From: Parasponia andersonii
Taxonomy: Eukaryota; Streptophyta; Magnoliopsida; Rosales; Cannabaceae
Length of the DNA stretch: 64,000 nucleotides
Assembly: GCA_002914805.1 (NCBI GenBank)
Contig: JXTB01000046.1
Location: forward strand, 1,146,455 to 1,210,454
Direction: 5' to 3'
Position 1 is the stretch's first letter, and every line of letters starts with the position of its first letter. The position numbers were made by a program, and so were the translations under genes. Of the stretch, positions 11,120-23,300 are shown piece by piece. The notes beneath the pieces were generated by a model. That model saw only the letters and a program-made list of their open reading frames with translations, made no database searches and was not told the DNA's origin.

Positions 11120-12485
11120 ATGAATTTTATTCCTAGAGGTCAATCTTATTACTCATCTTATACTTTATCATTTTTTTATGATGAAAATAAAAATGGCAAT
11201 AAACTTATATATAATCTTGAAGCGGTCGAGAATAAAGTAGTTTTTCACTGGGTTAGCAATAATAATAATCACTTAGATTAGCAATAACAACAATCACATC
11301 AATAACTTTCTAAACCAACAAAATCAACAAGTGACTCATGGAGGCTCGATTCCTTATCATATAGTGGTCAATCGCGATCGAAAAGTTGCTGATCAAAATC
11401 TTTTCAACGACTATTTTGCAGAGAACTCAAAATTTAATAAATCGATATTTCACAAGCAATTCAGGACGAGTCGCAGTTTATTCCTTTATATAATGAATGT
11501 CGTGCAAGGTCATGACAATTATCTCTTGTAGAGAAAGAATGGGTTTGGTAGACTCGGATTGTCAAGTTTTCAAAAAATTTTAGTTGTCTTCCGTATGTTG
11601 GTATATGGTGTATCGGTTGATGCTACTTATGAGTACATTAAAATAGGAGAGTCTAAAGCAATTAAAAGTATGAAGAGATTTTATCGTGCTGTAATGGAAG
11701 TATTTGCAGAGAGATATCTATGATCATCGACCACAAGTGATGTGGCTATCGTTGTTTTCTAGGAATATTAGGGAGTCTAGATTGTATGCACTGGAAGTGG
11801 AAGAAGTGTCCAACAGCTTGGGTGGGTGGGACAGTACGCAGGTCATTGTGAATCTCCAACTATTATTTTGGAGGCTGTAGCGGATTATGATCTTTGGATA
11901 TGACATGTATATTTTGGTATGCAAGGTTCTAACAATGATATTAACGTATTAATGGCATCAAATCTTTTTACCAATCTCGCTAAAGATATTATTCTTCCAG
12001 CTCACTATGTTATTAAAGAAAAAGAGTATAACATAGGATATTATTTAGTTGGTGGTATATATCCAAAATGGACTACTCTTGTACAAACTATTCATGCTTC
12101 ATTTGGTCTAAAAAAGAAACTTTTTGTAGTGAAGCAAGAAGCATGTCAAAAAGATATAGAATATGCATTTGGAGTTCTCTAGTCACGATTTGCAATTATC
12201 GCGGGACCAGCACATTTTTGAAAAAAAAATATATTACATGATATAATGACTGCATGCATAATTATGCACAACATGATAATCGAGAATGAACGTGATATCG
12301 ATGCATCAATTCAGGATTTTGTGGAAGCGCCAAGTCTAAAAGTTGAAATAATGGTAAATGAAAATGCTCGATTTGAAAAATTTCTTTTGTGACATAGACA
12401 AATCAAGAATAAAGAGGCTCATATTACACTTAGAAATACATTAATTGATCATTTGTGGGAAGAATATAGTAATTCAAAAGTTTAA
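11120..12485 (+). pseudogene. PIF/Harbinger transposase (DDE nuclease), broken
   Basis: Frames spell an ALP1/Harbinger-type nuclease in order. ATG is at 11120 (MNFIPRGQSYYSS). A conserved N-terminal block follows (FAENSKFNKSIFHKQFRTSR, ~11420-11475). Next comes the DDE region around 11780-11960, with mutated CMHW then WVGGQYAGH-like and EAVADYDLWIWH-like wording, then FGMQGSNNDINVL. A further block is LVGGIYPKWTTLVQTI (~12045-12095), and the end is EEYSNSKV followed by TAA at 12483. Many stops (near 11529, 11720, 11760) and frame shifts make it non-functional. Because plant PIF transposases are spliced, some apparent breaks upstream could be introns, but those in the DDE region cannot all be. 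Confidence 0.85.
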
Positions 12486-13000
12486 ATGTTGATCAATAAG
12501 TTATATGATTTTCTATTATAGTTTTTATATTTCATGTAAACTTTAGAAGTTTTTTAAGTACAATGTATTCATGTATAATGAATAAAATATCCATTCATAG
12601 TTAAATATAATTTATAATTTTATAATTTATGTTATATTATTATTTATGTAATTTCGTAATTAATATACTGTTAAATTAATATGATTTATATAAGTATATT
12701 AGTCAAGTAATTAATTAAATAAAATATTCATAGAAAATTAGGGATTAAAAAAGAGATTTGAGTAAAATTTAGAAAAAATATTCTTTTTTATTATAAAGAA
12801 TATTTTTTTTGAGATAGAAAATAATATTTTTAGTATAATATTTAGAGTAATAAATTAGAGAAGGAAAACATATAAAATAAAATTATTGTATTTTAAAATT
12901 TTAGTTACTACAAAGTTGGAAATGATCTCAAACTTGTCTTCATCGTAACATTTCTATTCCCTCCCAGAATAACCCTAAGGGACATCTGTTCCCCCACCAA
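12486..13000. other. non-coding: Harbinger 3' flank and right end
   Basis: AT-rich, with no gene seen. It includes the probable right terminus near 12923. Beyond it the sequence changes to a C-rich, 5'-UTR-like stretch at about 12955-13030. Confidence 0.4.
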
Positions 13001-13137
13001 AAAGCCCAACCCTTTATCTTAAGAAATTCTCAGTCATATCTCTTTAGTCGCCGGAATTTGAACCATCGCTTCCGTCGGAATTGGACCCATCGTGGTCTCG
13101 GCAAAAGACTCCCGCGAGGCCCGGAAGGTCTGGACTC

Positions 13138-13270
13138 CGCAGAGGGGTATGGAAATCTTTACAGCCAAGGGTACGGAGTGCACACCGCGGCTTTAAGCAC
13201 AGCTCTGTTCAACAATGGGCTAAGCTGTAGAGCTTGCTTCAAGATCAAGTGCGCGGACGAGATGGTGATT
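13138..13270 (+). pseudogene. expansin exon fragment
   Basis: Translation from about 13138 gives [20 protein letters not shown] and then [20 protein letters not shown]. This is the start of the expansin double-psi barrel domain (family wording [27 protein letters not shown]). The second Cys-Gly is changed to Cys-Arg. The signal peptide, the Cys before GYG and the rest of the domain are missing. The fragment breaks off after ADE at 13267 and is followed by ATG and a possible intron donor (gtgatt). It is not a working expansin. It sits directly upstream of, and in phase with, an RFC1 fragment. Confidence 0.85.
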
Positions 13271-13347
13271 GTTTTTTTATATTTCTTTCTGTTTCTTTCA
13301 TAAGATGGTGATTGTATTTTTGAGGTTTGTTTCTTTATATGTATCAG

Positions 13348-14127
13348 TCACAGTCAGATATTAGGAAATGTTTTATGAAGTCCCACGAGAAGGGAAACTG
13401 CCAAGCCTGCCAAATTCGCTCCACTGCCGCTGAAGGTTGCTGAGAAGTCTTCTCGAGCTAAGTCGCAGCTTGAAAAGCCGGTGAGTTTGTTGTTGGTTTA
13501 TCCATTTTTGTGATCATGAAGCTTTTTGCTGCATTACTTTTTGCTGTTTTTAAATTTCATTGCAGGGCCTTATATCCAGGCAGCAACTTGTTAAATGCTT
13601 CTACTTTGGTGTGGTTTCTAATATTTGGAGGAAATATTGTTGTTGTATTCGCTCTGTTTTAAGCAACTCATTTAGCCCTCTATTTGGTTTCTTAGAAATC
13701 TGTTGAAATTATAGGACAACGGGTGAATTTGCAGGCAGATTATTTGTTAAAGCAAAGTGAAATTGGAATTTTCTTGGTTCCTAAATGAACTGTCAAGTTT
13801 TGTATTTTATTACATTTTTATTTTTTCGAAAGCCAGTCCAGGTATAAATCAAGGGAACAATATTTAACTGTTAAAGATTTTAATGGTTTTGTTAGTTCAG
13901 TTGAGTGGATAAGACATTCAATATTGAATTTAGTACCCAAAAACGTACATTTACATGGTCCAGTTGAACAGTTGCAAAAGGCAAATTTAATTGGTGAATT
14001 GTTGTTGTTTTAATTTGACTCTTTACCAACTTTAGATTCTTTTTTCTTCATTTCAGGAAGTTCCTGAAGGTGCTCTGGATTGTTTAGCTGGTTTAACTTT
14101 CGTGTAATTAGTGGTATACTTGACAAG
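13348..14127 (+). pseudogene. replication factor C subunit 1 (RFC1) fragment
   Basis: RFC1 is the large subunit of the clamp loader. Its plant N-terminus reads (M)S.SDIRKWFMKSHEKGNG. Here 13348 onward reads SQSDIRKCFMKSHEKGN (Trp to Cys), followed by a frame change and AKPAKFAPLPLKVAEKSSRA, ending at a GTGAGT donor at 13481. A later exon after cag at 14056 reads EVPEGALDCLAGLTF, the conserved entry to the RFC1 BRCT domain. A one-base shift near 14100 then turns the expected VISGILD into a stop in the first frame. The rest of RFC1 (BRCT, AAA+) is absent. It is a 5' fragment, with introns retained, so it was copied at the DNA level and not from mRNA. Confidence 0.8.
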
Positions 14128-14616
14128 TAGATATTGTGACCTTACTATCCCTTACACAAGCCTTTTCCCTTTTTCTTTTCCGGCAAAAATTGCTTCTGTG
14201 TGAAATGCTATGGAGTTGAAAACTGGATTTTAACATTTTGGCTTATTTGATTTAATACCAAAAAAAAAAATCTATGTAAATGAGTTAATAATCCTTAGTT
14301 CCCATTAACCTTGATTAGAATTATTTGTCCAATAGCTATGAAATATGATTTGCAGTTCATAACTTGCAGCAATATGCAAAGGATCAAAACTATGCATTCA
14401 ATTTTTGAAAGAATCTCTTTCTCAACGTTATTAGCTATTAACTCATTTTGGACTAGTTCTAGTTTTTTTCTTCTTCTTCTTTGAGTCACATATTAACCCT
14501 TTGATGGAAAACTAAAGAAAAAAAACTGAGCCAAAGTTGAAGATCTGTGAGTTATGTATAGCTGTTACAAATTTTTTGACTTATAATCACAAATCAAATC
14601 TTGTACCTTTTAGAAT
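14128..14616. other. non-coding, possibly residual RFC1 intron
   Basis: No ORF or family recognised. T-rich tracts and normal intron-like composition. Confidence 0.35.
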
Positions 14617-15319
14617 TACGAGAAACTAAAAGTATCAAAATAGGTTCGGCCAAAAGGGCCAACCTACGGCCTGTCATTGTGACTCATGGGCCGACCCGTC
14701 GTGGCCTACATTATAATAGGCCCAGGCTCAGCCCAATCTAAGGTTAGGGTCAGGCTAGACTATATGTTTAGACCTGTCGGTTCGGCCTGGCCCATCAAAA
14801 AATAAATTTTGTTATTTTTTTATAAATTTTTTAAATAAATTTAAATACAAACTTTTTTCAATACTTATAAATATACATTCTCTCATTTTTTTTTTACACT
14901 TTCAAATTTCAATTTAATTCTAAATAATTTTCTAATACTTAAACTTTTTTTTATTAATTATTCTACTTATATACTTTTAACTTATTTAATTATTTTTAAA
15001 TTTTTATCAATAAGAAAAAAAACATAACTTATTATTTATTTTTTCATAAATTTTATTTTAAATTTCTAAAATTTTCAAATAATTATACAAATAATGATCT
15101 CATTTTTGTAGATTTTTAAAAACAATTTTAAAATTGGGCCAAGAACGACTTGCATGAGCTGGCTTGGCCCATTTTGGCCCGTTTCGGGACGAGTCGGGTT
15201 GGTTTACATTTTAAAATTTCTAGCCAGGTTGGGCCAGGTCTGCTCTTTTAGAGGTGCCAGCCTTGGCTCGTTCTTCCTCTAAACTCGACCTGCCCATCTT
15301 GATACTTCTACGAGAAACT
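14617..15319. mobile_element. non-autonomous TIR transposon with 11-bp flanking repeat
   Basis: The element proper is 14628-15308 (681 bp). Flanking direct repeats TACGAGAAACT are at 14617-14627 and 15309-15319. Its ends are inverted: AAGTATCAAAATAGG at 14630 and the complement of CCCATCTTGATACTT at 15293-15307, with two mismatches in 15. Subterminal regions are rich in GGCC/GGGCC motifs and the middle is AT-rich. No coding capacity. A target duplication of 9-11 bp would fit a Mutator-like element; hAT (8 bp) is less likely. Confidence 0.75.
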
Positions 15320-15459
15320 TTTAGTTGATATGGATATTAGTAATTTTTTAAAAAGAATACATACTTCTAATCTTGATGGTATAGCTTTTTATATGAAATA
15401 TAGATTTCATTTAGTCTACAGTATTGATAGTCATTGTTATAAACTAATATGCCATTGAA

Positions 15460-16500
15460 AGTAGTCACAAAATATGCAGTTGTCACAATTTTTGTGACTT
15501 TAGATCACAGATCTTAACTACTACTAAGGATTATGTGACCTAAAGTCATACTTTATTACTACTAATTTGAATGAAAAAGGTTGACATTTGGAATTTTGTT
15601 GTTTTTTGAATTGTGTTTGAAAATTTAAGGACTTGGATGCATTTGGGAAGGAGGAAGGGTGGTGCCCCTACTTCTTGACAAGAATGGGTAGAATAAGATA
15701 CATTAAGACCAACTTCATTTTCAAATTGTCAATAATTTGTGAACGTAGGTAACATTAATATAACTATTAATAAATACAATGGTGCGTGGTTTTATTGAAA
15801 AATTAGTTTCTATTAGAAAAATATCATAAAGCCATTATTATCTATTGTGAAAATATATTTTGCTTTTATAAGATAAACATATTGTTATCTAATATTTTTT
15901 TTGAAAAAAAGATAGGCACAAATATTGTGATTAATATTCATAAATTAGAGTTACATGATATAAAATTATGACTACTGTGTGTGAATTAATTGTATGACTA
16001 TAGATATCATATATATGACTACTACTAATGAAAATAACATGGATTTTCTTGTAAATTTAGAATTATGTTATATAAATGTTACTAAGTAGTTATTGACAAA
16101 TAGGAATATTTATCTTCTTTGTGTAAGATTGCCACAAATATTGTGACTTGGACTCGTAGATCAATGTAAAATATAAGGATTGTACTAATCACAATAATAG
16201 AATCTCATAATACTTGTAACGATATTTAGTACACTGTGACTTTAAGTCACAAAATTGTGACTATGTGTAAAATTTGTGACAATATTTGTAACAATATAGA
16301 CACAAAATTATGATAAGCAATAACAAAATTGTGAGTAATATAACAATTTAAAACATACCGAGAAAATAAGTCAAAAATATTGTGACCATCGTTCACAAAA
16401 TTATGACACTACACATATCTTGAAAACTCGCAATATTCATAAGGATGTAAAACAAACTGTGATCCTCAATCACAAACTTGTGACTACTAGTCACAAAGCT
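15460..16500. repeat. cluster of TTGTGACT / AGTCACAA motifs
   Basis: About fifteen copies of GTGAC or GTCAC motifs in both orientations, e.g. near 15466, 15484, 15497, 16150, 16240, 16255 and 16390. A perfect 19-base palindrome (TTGTGACTACTAGTCACAA) lies at 16478-16496. Dense, both-strand subterminal motifs are typical of DNA transposon ends, but I found no matching terminal inverted repeats. Confidence 0.6.
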
Positions 16501-16639
16501 TAAAATGGCAAAGGGTAATTTCGGAATGACAATTTTTTTTTCTCTTTGAAAGAGATTATAAAAGTCATTTTTTCGTACTATAAAATCATTTTTGAAAAAA
16601 GGGACTAAGAAAGTCCACTTGCCAAAAAAACTAACTAAC

Positions 16640-17029
16640 CACATCGATTTCCCTAAACTATTTTGTCATCTTGGTTCCAAGTTCCAGGGCTACAACATCA
16701 CAACACTATGGTAGGTTTGTAATTTTTTTCCCTTTTTAGGAAAATATATGTAATGTTATGGTTTTTTCCTAAACAATACTATAATCTCTTATCTCAACTT
16801 TTTTATTAAAAAAACAAAATTAACTTATGTACCAATATTTAACTTGTTGTTCTCTGATTGGTATAACATATATAAATGATCTTTGTGTCCATCTAATTAA
16901 ATTGTGAGTAATTATGATTAGCAGAACGTGTTATACAGTAAATAATATATGCTAAATGGATAATTAACTTTCTAATTGGATAAGCCTATTTCATAAATAA
17001 GAAACAAAACTATCTTGGATTCAACATAT
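16640..17029. other. non-coding DNA
   Basis: AT-rich with no gene or clear repeat recognised. Confidence 0.4.
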
Positions 17030-17735
17030 AAGGGTTTTCAAAAAAACTGCTTGATTTTAGAAACTACCTGAACCAATCCAAGTTATATTAAACCGAGTGG
17101 TTTTTCTTTGTTTGCGATTTGATTTGGTCTAAAAATATGTCAAATCATACTGTACGGTTCAGTTTGTAATTTAGCAGTCTAATTTTGTGGTCAAACCATA
17201 CTGACCGCAAATACTCTAATTTTTTTTTAATAGTTTTTTGTTTATATATAACATAACCCAATTTATTTCACAACACCCTAAGAAGCTTTCGTCAGAGAAA
17301 AAAGCCCAAGATGAATGAACATATTTGTTGTTATTATTTTTTTATTCATCTTAGATTTTGTATTTTATTTTATTTTGTCTATTTTAGACCTTAATTTATT
17401 GGATTGTAACATATTTTACTTTCAACTTTGATTTTAATTTTGTAGTTTAGTTGATTGTGTTTTATATTTACATTTCTTAGCTAGGATATGATTTATTTCA
17501 ATTTTTAATAAAAATAGATTAAAAAAAGCTAAAATAAAAATGAGCCTTCAAATCTATTAAGCCGAAAGTCTAAACCGCGTAAACCACACCACAAAATATA
17601 GGTACAACTTAGCTGGTTTACAGAGATCATATTAAACCGTACAATTTATAATTATAGCTAAACCACACATACGATTTGGTGCATTGAAAGAGAGTTAAAT
17701 CAGTCAAACCAAACCATGAACAACCCTATATGTAT
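17030..17735. mobile_element. probable hAT-like MITE
   Basis: The left end has AGGGTTTTCA, and the right end has the complement of TGAACAACCCT, so termini read AGGGTTTTCA and AGGGTTGTTCA. The interior carries repeated AAACCG/CGGTTT and TGGTTTG phrases, as in common plant hAT MITEs whose ends read CAGGGNTGTTCA. I could not define an 8-bp target duplication. Confidence 0.4.
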
Positions 17736-18518
17736 ATGTTGGAAGTTTTTTACAAGAATTCTTGTGATTTTGGAAATGTCAAATTAAAACTTGGAATTGC
17801 AATTTTATCACTTATTTCCCTAATTTAATTTTTAAACCTACCTAGCAAATCATCACTGTCGAAATGAAATGACATAAGTACTTACAAAGACAATAAAGCC
17901 AACTTTCCCTTAGTCAAAATAAATAAATTCGAACCAAAATAAAAATTGAAACTAAATTTTTCTTTTGTCTAATTTTTTGTTTTGATTTTTAAAGACTTTT
18001 AAATTAAAATTAAACTTAATATGATTTTGGATTTATTATTGTTTGATTAAAGGAAATCTTTTATTTCATTTTCCTTTAAGGTTAATTTTGTAATATCTTT
18101 TCGATTCCCCTCCAATTTAACTAAGAGGAGTTATATTTACACCATCAATTAGTATAAACGCACCCCTAATCTAAACCACCCCAATTAGGAAATTAAAAAA
18201 CGTATTTTTTAGTTTTAGCATCCCTTATTATTCTTAAAATAGATATCTATTTTTGTGCACTAATAGAATTATTTTGACTTATTGATTTTAGCACCCTAGT
18301 GATCATATTAAGGTACTACTTTTTTTTTTTTTTTAAAAAGAAACAAATATATTTTTTTATATGAATATATTCCTGATTATATCCTTGATATGTAATTTTT
18401 CTTTCCCCTCTTTATGTTATATATTTGTTCTGTTTTGGTTTTGTGCTTATTCAAGATTAATTAGTGTGTGAAATGGTTGGGAGTTAATTTTTATCAAATA
18501 AAAAAAAATAATAATAAA
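17736..18518. other. non-coding DNA
   Basis: AT-rich, no gene recognised. Confidence 0.4.
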
Positions 18519-20313
18519 TGTAAAAATTCAAAATTTTCAAGAATATTCTAGTAACGTTTTCCAAAAAAATAAAAATAACGTAATAATAAGATAGTATTTT
18601 TATATAAGTGGTGAGATCCACTTTTGTTTTTAAATACACTCTCCTCTTTTCTTTCTCTCGCTCTCCCCTCTCCTCTATCTCCTCTCTCTTTCTTTTTCCT
18701 TTCTCATTTTCTTCCTTTTTCTTCTTCTTTTATTCCTTATTCTGCTTCTTCCTTCTTCTCCTTCATAAGCTCTCGACCAGCCACCGCTAATCACCACCAT
18801 AGAAATAAGCCAAAGTCTCCCCGACCAGCGCCAACCCTCCTCATTTGCTCGTTTTTGGCAAATCAGCTCCGATAAATTAATTTTTGAGATTTTGACTATT
18901 TTTCAAATTTATTTGTGATGTTTATATAATTATTTTTTATAAACTTATGTTTATGGCTATGAAAGTTATATGAGATGAAAGAAAAGATTGAATCATGAAT
19001 AAAGATTGTGCTTTGTTGAATTGATACCTGGTTTGAGAGAAATTTGAATTAAAAAATGTGATACTTTTCTAATTCGAGACAAAAAGTAGCATTCTTCAAA
19101 ACCGAAATAGTATGAGGTTAAAAGTCTGTTACTATTCAGGTTGGGCCTTAGGCTGGGATTAGGAAAGTAGTATTTTTTGAAATATTTATGCAAAAGTAGC
19201 TTTTTTTTTATATATAAATAATCAATAAAGTTGATATTTTTGTAAATATTTTAAAAGTGATATTTTCTTAAATAGTTTCGTGATTATGACATTTCCAAAA
19301 TATTTTTAAAAAAGTGGTATTTTTGTAAATATCCAACAAAAATGATATATTTTTTCTAAATACTTTGAAAAATCGTATTTTTGTAACTTCCATGAATTAA
19401 GGCTAATTAATGTTCGAGACCTCAAAACGAAGTTTCAACTTCAAATTTGGATTTAGTGAGGTTGAGAAGTAAGTTTTAAAGCATGATTTGATTAATTTTA
19501 GGATGTATGATTATTGTGAATTTTTACATGTTGTAAATACTATATGATCACACTTGAATTCTATTACTGCATTGTGATAGTTTGGATCACTTGCGAGTTG
19601 TTACACTGCTAAGTGAGAGACTTAGGCCCCTGCATAGGTTTTGCTGACACACATCTAGGTAGTGTCTGGATATTGGGTACCTCTGTTAAAAAAGTGTTAC
19701 AAGGTCATGGTGGGAGGATAAGGTCATGGTGGGAGGATAAGAACTTACTAATATACATTGGTTGATATATGATATGTACAATTACATGGTATTAGTTTTT
19801 GTTTTGAATATGTGACTATTCTTGATCTCAATTATTTTACAAACTTGAATTAGAAATGGATTTAAAAAATTACTAACTATACAGATTTGAGAAATTGCTT
19901 CTATTTAAAAACGTAATTGAATTCTTATTGAGTGTGAGAATACTCACAATCTATTTTTCTCATCTCAAGTAATGTTCAGTATATCTTTAGAGATTCAGGA
20001 GTAGAGTAGAGAAGAGCTCATTACTAATTTTAATAGTTAGTAACTATGTAAAATACTTTTGTTTAAATTTCTTAGCTTGTATTAATACTTACTGGCTCAT
20101 GTATCACGGATTCGGTCCATATAACTATTATGCTGGATTGTAAGAATAATAATGATAATATTTGATCTTATTTTATAAATTTTATTATCAATTTATATTT
20201 AATAGTAATCACAAAACTGAGAATTTATATTATAAATTTTTCTAAAATTATTATTGAATTTTTATTAGTGAAATTCTTTTTTCTACCACTAGTCCAAAAT
20301 CTGGGTCGTGATA
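18519..20313 (+). mobile_element. older solo LTR (about 1.8 kb)
   Basis: It starts TGTAAAAATTC and ends GGGTCGTGATA (expected CA changed to TA). Flanks are ATAAA (18514-18518) and GTAAA (20314-20318), a target duplication with one mismatch. It shares order and wording with the solo LTR at 7914-10341: a pyrimidine-rich leader (18640-18760 here), then a 'gacctcaaaac' block near 19418, then the GGTCGTGA end. ORFs in the pyrimidine tract (Phe/Ser/Leu-rich) are composition artefacts. A 19-bp tandem duplication sits at 19701-19738. Confidence 0.65.
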
Positions 20314-20318
20314 GTAAA

Positions 20319-23300
20319 TAGTGAATTTAATGTTCTATTTTCATTCAAGGAAGATTAATTGTAATAAATAAATAAATAAACTATAATCATTCAGGAAAAG
20401 ATCTGCTATAAAGCTACACAGGGCCCTAAGAAGGATAATACAAAACTATATAGTGACTATGAAAAAATCGAGCTATTAATTTCAATATAAAAATGCACTG
20501 CATTCTTGAATTATACAATTTTTTAGAGAAAAAAATAATTCCCTAGCAAACCTATTAATTTAATAATCTTTTTCTATTTGGAATTACGCTCTTTTATTAA
20601 CAAGTTTGAATTTGTCCCTATCCATTGACATATAAATACAATCGAAATATGAAATTCCAGAAAAAAGATTAAAAAGTCCTTAAAAGAAGAATGGAAAAGA
20701 AAGAAAATAAAACTTATTCTCTTGCCCTAATCAGACATGGAATGGTGAAAGTTCATATATCGTACCAAACAAAATTTTCAAAAGAATTCTTAATAAGATT
20801 TGAATGTAGGATGCTTTTAGAAGAACACAATGAGTGTAATTATTAAGTTTGAAATATCATAAATTTAATAAATTGATAACGTGTATATTTTGGTCATTTC
20901 ACTTACGGAAAATATGTAATAAAGTAAAATTTGAAAGCAAATGGGTGCTTTTATGTCAGTTGGAGCGCGAATATAATCCCCCTTTTCAACTTATTGGATA
21001 GAGAGGATTTTGATAGATGTAGAAATTTGGACAAAAATAATTGATAAAAAAATGCAATATGAAGGTTTAATTTGACATTTGAAAAAACTGTCAAAAACTT
21101 AACAAATATAGGTGATTATGTGATAATTTCCGAGAAAACAAAGTTAGGAATATAGTTTGTGTTGTACTTACTTTAGCCAAAAGGTGTAATAGATAGATAA
21201 AAAAGTAACTATTGCTATTTTATACTTATAACTATTGCTATTTTTCTTTTATTTTTTGTCAGACCATTATTATCTAGTATCTACTAGCAATTTTGGTTCA
21301 ATGGATCACCACCGATTTCATATCGTGAAGTAAAATGCCATTTGAAAACTATAGTCTAAACCAAGAGCGCTTTAGATAGAAGTTTATCAGTATCCATCGA
21401 AAACCTCGCCGACCCCTCAGCCCAAAATGCAGTTGGTCAAAAAGGATGAGAAGAAAAGAAAGAGAATATTTTAAAGATTAAAGATGGAAGCCCCATTTGC
21501 ATACACGAGTGGCTTCAAAAAGGTTTTTTTATTTTCATTTTAAATTTTTTCATGGTGGGTTTTGAAGATGAAAAAGAATCTAAGCTTTTATAGTCATGCA
21601 AATGAAAGTTGTCATGTAGTTTCAAGGGGAATGTGGACGTATGATCTAGTGGCTCCATGGATTGGTATTTTTTTGTCACTAAATTCCGTGGATTAGAAGT
21701 ATTTTAATTTGCAGGCTAAGTAAATCCTATCAGGTTGGATTTTGGGTATAAAATCTTGTGAATAGGACCCAATTGGATATTTTCGTTATCGTTAAGCACA
21801 TGGTTTTTTGTTTGTTCACTTTATAATGTACAAGTCTCGTCTTTTAGCCCTGTCAAAGGTCACACTCCTGAGTTATCTTACGTTTTTGAGATGGAATCAT
21901 ACTGTGATGGGATTACGATTGTACAGAATTGTACTACATACTGCGGTTTGGCTGTGAATTAAGTAAGAAGAAAAAGAAGTTTAAAAAGTCATGTTTCTTT
22001 TCGGTCAAAGCTAAAAAGATAAGTAAGGACTTTTATTTATCTTTTTTTTTTTCCCCCCCAAAAATGAGCAAACTCTTGGTCATATAGCATGAATGATAAC
22101 TAAATACATCTAGTGAGAGGTTCAAAAATCCTTCACTCTATATAAAAAACTGTAATATAGAATAAAATACATTAATTAGCAAACTTGGTGAGAAATATCT
22201 GACGATTATGCTATAGTTTCACCACTTTGATTTATTTATATATATGGTGGTTGTTTGTAATACAAAAAATGATTTCTTTATGTTTCCGTTGGGTTTTCCT
22301 CTCTTTTTCCTATCTTAGTGATGACTATTAGCCTCTTATTTATTAATGTCCTACCCGGTAAAATTCAAGGGAAATAAGATTTTTTTTTCTTTTTCATTCA
22401 ATCAAAAAGAAAATTCATCCATTAAGTTCATTAAAATAACCAATTCGATGCAAAACTTTAATTGTAGAGAATCAACAACTTAAATAAACAATCAATGAAA
22501 CCATTATGCTCTGCTAACGATCACAAGGAAATCATATAACCCAATAAAGGGTATAACTAGAATATTTTATGAGAAATTCTTTTGCACTCTTTTATATCGC
22601 TCTCACTAGTGCTGGCTTTTTTTGATTGATAATATGAGGATTGATCTTATAGAAATCGAGTTTAGACAAAACAAATTCTTCCAGATCTAAACTTTTAAAA
22701 TTTCCTATTAGCACACAAAAATACATAAAATAATAGAAACGTTTAAATCCACACAGATTTAGAATCAACATAGATAAAATCTCCGTTAACACTTTATATC
22801 TATAATACCTTCGCGTATAGAGAAAAATGTCCATTAACACTTTAGATCTATGACACTTATACCTTCACATATATAGGGAAGAATTATTAAAGTGAAAAAT
22901 AAAATAGAATTGTCTTACTATCTTCCCCTCTAAATGGAGATCAAGATCAGGTTAGATATCTATGTACTGCTTTTGCTGTTTTATATGATTGAACCTAATC
23001 ACTGAATTGGACATTAGGATATTAAATTTCTTTTTTGTGAAATAGTAAGTATACAAATGATACTTAGGTATAATAAGATTTGTACCAAATTTTTAATATC
23101 AATACACGTGGCATATGAATCGTTATTATTTAATTAGTACATTACAACTTACCACAAATAAATTTATTATATCTACCAATTAAATTTGACAATTCACATG
23201 CTATAAATCACGTATTATGTGTGTTAGTATTAAAAATTTGATACAAATTTTAGAATACTATTATTTGTAAGTATATATATTATCATATTTTTGAGTAAAA

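Larger units (their letters stand above)
6182..12925. mobile_element. PIF/Harbinger DNA transposon, decayed, interrupted by a solo LTR
   Basis: Two divergent element genes define it: a minus-strand Myb-like accessory ORF (7884-6840) and a plus-strand DDE transposase (11120-12485). A shared central region with a tandem repeat lies between them. The left end is probably GGGTACTCCAACC at 6182, after TTA. The right end is probably the rough inverted counterpart gttggaaatgatctc near 12909-12923. Terminal match is only partial, so the ends are approximate. Without the 2.43-kb solo LTR the element is about 4.3 kb, in the usual size range for PIF/Pong-like elements. Confidence 0.7.

Noticed and set aside
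11919-12182. An independent 87-codon gene
   Set aside because: It is one open stretch of the broken Harbinger transposase.
18608-18875. Overlapping ORFs rich in Phe, Ser and Leu
   Set aside because: They come from a pyrimidine-rich leader inside a solo LTR; no domain and two frames open at once.
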